DNA from: Cyanophora paradoxa | Taxonomy: Eukaryota; Glaucocystophyceae; Cyanophorales; Cyanophoraceae | DNA: 33,675 nucleotides | NCBI GenBank assembly: GCA_004431415.1 | Contig: QPMI01000703.1 | Location: 1-33,675, forward strand | Direction: 5' to 3' | Shown: one piece after another, positions 27,440 to 33,675 of the stretch | Position numbering within the stretch: the stretch's first letter is position 1 | Layout of the letters: each line of letters begins with the position of its first letter | The notes under the pieces: generated by a model | The model's database searches: none | What the model was told of the DNA's origin: nothing | The model's input: only the letters and a program-made list of their open reading frames with translations | Program-made: the position numbers and the translations under genes

Positions 27440-29335
27440 ATGCAGCTCGTACTCGTCGGCGCCGGCCATGCAAACCTCCAGGTCGTGCGCGACCTGGAGC
27501 TCCCGACTCCCACAGTCCAGCGCGGCCGGCGCGCACCGGGCATTCCGCCGCCAATTCTCATCAGCGACGAGCGATGGGCGTGGTACTCGGGTGCGCTTAC
27601 AGCTAGAGAAGCCTCTTGATTGCATTGATCGCGCTGGCGGGCGCGGAATGCCGCCGCGGCTGCCGCGCACGTCGCGCGGCGCGGGCGTGTGAGCGTTACG
27701 CGCGCAGGCATGGTTCCAGGCGTCGTTGCGGGGATCTACAAGCCGGAGGAGGCGCGAGTGGACGCAGAGGCGCTCTGCAAGAGGCACGGGTGGCTTTTCC
27801 TGAGGGCGACGGCGGCGGCGGTGCTGCCTGACCTGAAGGTTGTCGAGCTTTCAGACGGGCGGCACGTGCCGTACGACGTCCTCAGCGTCAACGTCGGCTC
27901 CGCCGTGCGCGGTAGCGACGTCCCGGGCTTCGAGCACGCCATCCCCGCCCGCCCCGCGGGGCGCCTCGTCGCCGCCCTCGACGCCTTCGAGGGGCGGTGG
28001 GTGCGGGACCCCTCCTCCTCCGTCCCCTCCATCGTCGTCGTCGGCGCCGGCGCCGCCGGCGCAGAGCTCGCGTTCGCCGTCAGGGTGCCCGCGCCCCGCC
28101 CGCCGGCCCCGCCCGCCGGCCCCGCGCCGCCGCCGCCGGTGGGAGGCTCAGGCGCGGGGCGGGGCGCGCAGGCGCGCCTGGAGCGGCTCGCCTGGGGCTG
28201 GCTCCCCGAGGTGCCCGCTTTCCCGCGCCCCGCCGCGGCGCCCGACCGGTGCGAGGGGCGCGGCGCGGCGCGGCAGGTGACGCTGGTGGACGAGGCGCGG
28301 GGCCTGCCGGCACTCGGCGCGGCCGCGAGGTTAGTGCGTCGCCGCGTCAACCTCTTTGGGATCAGGCTCCTCGAGGTCCGCCCCGACCGCCCCGCCCGCC
28401 CCGGCCCGCCCCGGCGATGTGGGACGGGGCAGGGGTACCGGGCGACGGGCGTGGGCCCCTCGGGGGTGGAGCTGCGGTGCCTGGAGAGCGAGGAGGCGAT
28501 CGCCCTGCGCGCCGACGCCGTCATCTGGGCCACCGGGCCCGCCCCGCCCCCGCTCGTCGCCAACTCCGCCAACAGCCTCGAGCGCGACCCCGCCGGCTTC
28601 ATCGCGGTGGGCCCCGGCCTCGAGCCCGAGCGCGCGCTCGAGCTTCGGCCGACGCGCGGCGCCGGGCGGGGCGGGGCGGGGCGCAGGTGGGGGCGACGCT
28701 GGAGAGCTTGTCGGCGGCGGGGGTCTTCGCGGCGGGCGACTGCGCGGGGATCGTGGAGGAGGAGGGCGGGCCGGCGCCCAAGGCGGGGGTCTCGGCGGTG
28801 CGCGCGGGGCCCGTCCTCGTCCGCAACATCGCGCGCCTGCTCGCCGAGCCGCCCGGCGCGCCCCCGCCGCCCCTCCCCGCCCGCCTCAAGCCCCGCGCCC
28901 CATTCCTCCGCATCATCAGCACCGCCGACGGCAGCGCCATCGGTGCCCCGCCCGCCCCCGCCCGCCCCGATCGCTGGCGCTGGCGCTGGCGGGGCTGAGG
29001 CGGGGTGCGGGCGGCAGCGACGAAGTGCGGGGTGGCGGTGGAGGGGCGTGGGCGTGGGGTGGAAGGACCGCATCGACCGGGCGTGGATGGCCGGCTTCGC
29101 GGGCCCCGAGCGCCCCTTGCCGCCCCGCCCGCCACCCCCTCCACCACCCCGCCGGGCCCCGAGCCCCTCCCCCCCGCCCTCCGCGGCCGCGACCGCGACC
29201 GCTGAGCCGGCCCGCCGCGGCCCCTCGGTCTCCCCTCATCAGGAGTCCGTGCACCCTGTGGGAGAGCCCGTGTACTTGTACCTGTACATTAGTGAGAGCC
29301 TGCGTGCACTTAACTTGTCCGGGTCATGTGCATGA
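27440..29335 (+). CDS. FAD-dependent pyridine nucleotide-disulfide oxidoreductase, SelD-partner type
   Basis: Exons: 27440-27590, 27708-28078, 28172-28210, 28276-28375, 28433-28606, 28687-28942, and from 29018. The first Rossmann motif is LVLVGAGHANLQVV (residues 3-16). The first intron rejoins YSG and MVPGVVAGIYKPEEARVDAE, a segment typical of the NADH-dehydrogenase-like domain that is fused to selenide water dikinase (SelD) in many algae and bacteria. A second nucleotide-binding motif, VVVGAGAAGAELAF, lies near residue 160. AVIWATGPAPPPLV and GVFAAGDCA complete the fold. The C-terminus has VAVEG and WKDRIDRAWMAGFA, a family hallmark. Between them a GGGG at 29056-29059 shifts frame by one; three G would restore it, so a run-length error is likely. 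No SelD kinase domain follows: the tail is Pro-rich and ends at 29335. The substrate is unknown. Confidence 0.8.
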
Positions 29336-29797
29336 TCCTCTGCGTTTGTCGCCCTCCGAAGTTCACCGCGTGAGCGTCGGAGGAGTGTCGGGCCGTGTGA
29401 AGCGTCGGAGGATCGCCATGGCCAGTGCAGGCCAAGCCTACAAGGGTGGCCCCGCGGCCGGGCCCTGCCAGGGGACTGGGGAGGAGCTTTCCTCAAATCC
29501 GGGAGTCCGATATCGATCATGAACTGACTCAGTGACTCCGTGCGAGCCGTTAAACTTTTGAAACTCCATGTTGTAGATCTAGAGTCTCGTGATCGTAGCC
29601 TCGTTCCTATTCAATTCTTCGAATTCGGCTTCCCCAATTCCGAATTCGAATCCGTTCCCCAACACCGTGGCCCATCACGTCTCACGATCATCGGATCAAA
29701 TGCATTCCGAGACCTTGAACCTGTAAGGCTCAGAGCTTCAAGCCTCTGAAGGCTACCCTGGGGGCTCGGAGGGCAGCGATGAGAAGGCAGCGTCCGG
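29336..29797. other. Convergent intergenic region
   Basis: Lower GC than the flanking genes. AATTC-rich words lie near 29610-29650 (CAATTCTTCGAATTCGGC). No gene was seen; it holds the 3' ends of the FAD gene (+) and the ARM-like gene (-). Confidence 0.5.
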
Positions 29798-32700
29798 TCA
29801 GAGAGCGCTGGAGGAAGCGGCGGGGGCCGCGCCGAACGCGAACGAGGCCGGGGGGAAGGCGGCGCCGCCCCACGGCCACGCCGCCGACTGCCCCACGGCG
29901 TGCCCCGGCGAGCCGACGTCGACTGCAGCGGCCGGCGCGGCCGGAGGCGGGGGGGCGGGGTGCGGAAAACTGGCGAGGCGGTAGCCAGGAAGGACATGTA
30001 GGAGGGGTGCGGCGCGGACGGGAACGCGGTGGGCTGGGGTACACGGCGCCGCGCTCGCAGAAGACGGGCGTCGCGGCGTGGAAGGAGGGCGCAGCGCGCC
30101 CCCCGCCGGAGGGGCTGCGGGGGCGCGGCCGGGGCGCCGGGCGAGGCCAGCCGGGCGCCGAAGGGCCGGCCGTCGGGACGCCCCCGGGTGGAAGACGGGC
30201 GCGGGGGAGTGGAAGACGGGCGCGGGTGCAGGGGCGGCCTGTGAGGGCGGCATTGATACGGGCGCTGAGAAGGGCTGGAGGGGAAAGGCGGGGCGAGGGG
30301 CGGGGCGGCGGGGCGGGGGCATCGGGGCGCGGAGGAGGAGCGGGGGCGGGGCGGAGGAAGGGCCGGGGAGCAGGGCGGCGCCGGGCGGCCGGGAAGGGCG
30401 CGGAGGAGGCGAGGGCGCAGGCGGCGCTGCGGCGCGAGCGGCCGGCGCCTGCCTGCGCGGGCAGGCGGCGACGCCCGGCGGCATGAAGGGCGCCGGGCGC
30501 GGGGCGGGGCGGGAGAGGGGCGGGAGGGGGCGGGCGCGGGGCCGGCGCGTCGTCGAGCAGGAGCGCCGCCAGGAGCGCCGCCTCCTCCTCGTCCTCGTCG
30601 TCCTCCCCCCGTACCCGGGCGGCCGCGCGGGTGTACCCCGATCCTCCTCCTGCGGCGCGGGCCCCGGGCGGCGCGGGCGGCGAAGTCTGGATCTGGACGA
30701 CGGGAGCGGTGCGCGCCGGCGGCTCCGTCGACGCCGCCTGTGGGGCCAGCGCGGCGACCGGCGACGGCGGGGGCGCGCTACTGGCGGCGGGAGGCGGCTG
30801 CTGCTGGCGCGGCTTTGCCTGCGAGAAGCGCGGCGCGGGCGGCGGGGACCGGGGCGCGGGCCGACCGGGGAGGCGGGGCGGCGGGGAGGGCTGCGGGGCG
30901 GCGCGGCAGAGGGCGGCCCCGCGGAGAAGAGCCTCTGGGCGGGCGGAGGGCCGCCGCCCTCTCCGGCCCCTCCGACGCCGGCGCATCGGGCGGGGAAGAT
31001 GCCCGCGGGGCGCTCGCGTGCGGCCTTTGCAGAGCTGTCGGGGCCTCCGCCTGCGCGGGGCCGCCTTGGCCGCCTCCGCCTCCTTGCGCTGCCCGCCGCC
31101 TCAGCCGGGAGCAGAGGGGGCGTGAGAACCGCCGGTCGCACCTTGGGCGGGGCAGGGGACACGGCGGGCGGGGCCTGCGGGGGCGGCGAGGCGGCAGCGC
31201 TGCCGGCCGCGTGCGGCTGCGGCTGCTGCTGAGGCCGCCGCCGCTGCTGCGGTTTCGCCTGCGCCGGGGCTCAGCGGGACCCAGGAAGTTGGGCAGCCAC
31301 GCGGGCACCTGCTGCGGGGCGGGACGGGCGACGGCCCCGCCGGCGAGGGCGGCGAAGACGCCCCTGTACCCCCCAAGCGATTCTCCCTCCACCTCCTCGT
31401 CCTCCTCTTCGTCGCTCGGTTTGCCGCTCGCTTTGGGGCCGGATGCACGCCCCGCCGCCGCGGCGGCGGCGGCGGCGGCGGGCGTCTTTGCCGAAGTTGG
31501 GGAGCGCGAGGGCCCCCGGCGGGCGCCCGGCCGCGCCCGAGCCGGCCGCGCGAGGCTCCGGGGCGGGCGGCGCCTTCGGGGGCTCCTGATCGGGGGCCGG
31601 CCTGGCGGGGGCGCTGCTCGCCTCGAGGGCCCTCTCGCGGGCCCCTGCGGGGGCGCCGGCGCCGGGGACGCCGCCTTCTTCCCCGCCGCCTTCGGCCTCG
31701 CCGGGGCGGCCGCCCTCGCCTCCCCCGCCCCCGCTGCCCGCACCCGTCCGAGGCGGCGAGGAGGCCGGCGGGGCGGGGCAGGGCGGCACCTGGGCGGCCC
31801 GGGCGGCTCCAGCAGCTCCACCAGCGCCGCCGCCGCCTCCAGCGCCTCTGCGCCCGCTCAGCGCCCCTGCGGGCGGATGCGAGGGGCAGGGCGGACCCGG
31901 GAGGGCGGCGGCGCAGGCGGCCGGCGCCCGGTCGGGAGGGTGCCGAGGGCGGCGCGAAGGGATGCGGCGGCGCCCGTCGCGCGCAGCCGCTCCCGCGTGG
32001 GGCCTGCTCGCCCGCCTCGGCGGAGGGCGCACGGGCCGGGGCGAGGGTCGGCGGGGCGGACCGTGGGCGGCGAGCGAGGCGAGGGCGGCGAGGGCGGTGC
32101 GCGCTTCCCCCGCGTCCCTGTCGGGGCGCTTCGGCGGGGCGGGGGCGGGGAAGCGCGGGCGGGCACCCTTCGCGGGCGATGCGGAGGAGGGGCCCGGCGG
32201 CGCCGGCCTGCGCCAGGGCGGCCCGCTCGCGGTCTGCGCGCGTCAGGCGGGCGGATGTCGGGCGGGGGCGGGGGCGGGCGGGCGCGCACCGAGGAGCGAG
32301 GTAGTGGCGAGGCAGGCGGCCGCCTCCACCGCAAGCGCCCTGCGCCCCGTGAGCCCTCCCCGCGCCCCCGAGGGCCCCACGGCGCCGCGCACGGGTCGGG
32401 CGACTTGAGGAGCGGGGCGAGGGCGGCGGCGCGCCCCTGCAGGAAGCTTCCGTCTGCGCTCTGGCTTGAGCGGGAGCGAGCTGACGGCGAACCGGCCGGC
32501 GCGCGGCTTTCACGGGGCGGACCGAGGGCGGAGAGGCGGCGGGCGGCCTCGAGGGCGGCCGGGGCGCCCTTGTCGAGCGCCTCCAGCACCGCCCCTCGCG
32601 CCCCGGGCGACCCCGCCAGCGCCGGCCCCGCTGCCCCGGCCGGCGTCAGGCGGGGCGAGGGGCGGGGAGGATCGTGCCCAGGGGGCACCGGCGTCGAGGA

Positions 32701-33675
32701 GCTCGCGGAGGAGGGGGCGGGCGGCGGGGGGCGCGGCGCGGGCGAGGAGGGCGGCGAGGAGCGGGCCGGCCGCCTCCGCGAAGTCGGCGGGGGCGGCCGG
32801 CGGCGGAGGCGAGGGCGAGCAGCGAGGCGAGGCCCTGGCGGCCGCCTCGAAGGGGGCGGCGGGTCGGGCCCCGCGGCGGCGGCGGCGGCGACGAGGGAGG
32901 CGACGGGGGCGAGGAGGGCGCCGGGGGCCGGGCCGGCGTGCTTGGGCCCGAGGAGGGGCAGCAGGTGCGCGAGGGCGGCGGCGGCGAGGGCGCGGGGCGG
33001 CAGCGGGCACGCCGTGTCCCGCAGGAGCGACTCGAGGGCCGGGGCGGCGCCCCGAGGCAGGCGCGGCGGTGACGGGGGCGCCCGCGGGGGCGCCGGGCCG
33101 CGCGAGGGCCGCCGCCACGCCCGCCACGAGGCTCGCCGCCGCCAGCCGCGCCGCCGCCGGCCCGCCCGCAGCACCTGCCCCCGTGAGCCGGGCGAGGCGA
33201 GGGTGGCGAGGGCGGGGGGGATGGGGGCGGACGGGGCCGAGGCGGGCGGCGCAGGCGTGCAGGTGCGGGCTCTGGCGGCCCGCCCGCCGCCTCCTCCGTC
33301 GCCACGAGGCCCCGGCCGCCACGCACGCCGCCCCGCGCACTCCGCCGGCCTGCAGGTGGTCGGCGGCCGGCGGGGCGGGGCGGGCGGGGCGGGCGGACGC
33401 GGCGGCGAGGAAGGAGAGGGCGGCCTCGGCGGCGGCGGCCGCCGCCTTCGGGTCGCCCTGCGCCCCGTCCGGGCTCGGGTGCGGGGCGGCGAGCGGGGCG
33501 GGGCGGGGTGCGGTGCGGACGGCGCGGGGCGAGGCGTGCGGGGCGAGGAGGCCGGCGAGGCGCAGCGGCGCGGGGATCTCGAAGGGGTCGGAGGCCGTCG
33601 CGAAGAGGCGCGGCGCGGCGCCGGCGGCGGCTCGCAGGCACGCCGGTACACCCCGACGCGTCCTCAGAGAGGGCC
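29798..33675 (-). CDS. ARM/HEAT-like repeat protein with long Pro-rich C-terminus, 5' partial
   Basis: The gene enters from the right edge. Exons at about 31820-33650 carry Ala/Leu-rich helical repeats: RLFATASDPFEIPAPLRLAG, DPKAAAAAAEAALSFLAAAS, LAAASLVAGVAAAL, ALAAAALAHLLPLLGPKHAG, GPLLAALLARAAPPAARPLL, RGAVLEALDKGAPAALEAAR, DGSFLQGRAAALAPLLKSP, LAVEAAACLATTSLLG, RERAALAQAGAAGPLLRIA and GAEALEAAAALVELLEPP. This is the pattern of armadillo/HEAT solenoids, which bind other proteins. Downstream the protein becomes low-complexity: Ala and Lys-rich segments, a poly-Ala tract, DEEEDEEVEGESLGGYRGVF, Pro/Gln-rich stretches and repeated PVFHSPAPVFHPGA-like words. It ends in FAFGAAPAASSSAL and TGA at 29798-29800. 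Exon limits in the tail are unsure because introns and coding sequence share composition; two genes are possible. The partner is unknown. Confidence 0.5.
31453..31482. repeat. GGC/GCC trinucleotide repeat coding for poly-Ala
   Basis: Near-perfect run of GCC/GGC units that encodes nine or ten alanines on the minus strand inside the ARM-like gene. Confidence 0.8.

Noticed and set aside
31858-33651. A 597-codon open frame on the minus strand
   Set aside because: It crosses several likely introns. Helical repeat segments lie in different frames, so the open frame is not one exon.

Overview
The window looks like nuclear DNA of a very GC-rich, intron-rich unicellular alga with a complex (secondary) plastid, probably a haptophyte or a pelagophyte-like stramenopile. 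The signs are eukaryotic gene structure with many short (about 47-120 bp), C-rich introns, plastid-biogenesis-type proteins (a DUF3493-like domain and a CCB2/CCB4-like cytochrome b6f assembly domain), and a secreted transglutaminase of the oomycete elicitor type. The taxon is an inference. No rRNA, tRNA or CRISPR was found. Most long open frames here are not genes: they are frames running through stop-poor, GC-rich introns. The gene calls below rest on exon-by-exon reading, where removing introns joins conserved motifs.

Layout. 1-625: nothing supportable. 626-2671 (+): DUF3493-like domain fused to an O-methyltransferase. 3158-4917 (+): BED-type zinc-finger-like protein. About 4.9-9.6 kb: a lower-GC, intron-poor island with compact ORFs, ACTTGGG heptamer arrays, a periodic CGATCGCG cluster, a C-terminal SUMO-interacting-like motif, a GNAT-like ORF with its own TATA box, and a GGGGTACAG motif directly after two stop codons; it resembles a mobile or viral insertion. 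9614-18192: a direct tandem duplication of about 4.29 kb carrying a C-terminal J-domain protein (-) and the 5' part of the divergent transglutaminase gene (+). Only copy 2 continues into a complete transglutaminase gene (17286-19601). 19825-21872 (-): C2-domain protein. 21873-23093: intergenic, partly AT-rich. 23094-23382 (-): small ORF. 23415-24652 (-): unrecognised basic protein. 24989-26816 (+): CCB2/CCB4-like protein with an added zinc-ribbon tail. 26926-27285 (-): small charged protein. 27440-29335 (+): FAD-dependent oxidoreductase related to the N-terminal half of SelD fusions. 29798-33675 (-): ARM/HEAT-like repeat protein, 5' end outside the window.

Two properties run through the whole window. 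First, many introns are GC-AG rather than GT-AG; seven are pinned by conserved protein motifs across the junction. Second, the two duplicate copies differ almost only by 1-3 base length changes in G or C runs. That pattern points to homopolymer errors in the sequence itself, so the single-base frame breaks in several genes should not be read as gene death without resequencing.

Many gene pairs are head to head (45, 154 and about 336 bp between starts) or tail to tail, as in a compact genome. The plastid-related genes probably act in thylakoid assembly; the transglutaminase is probably secreted; no single pathway ties the window together.
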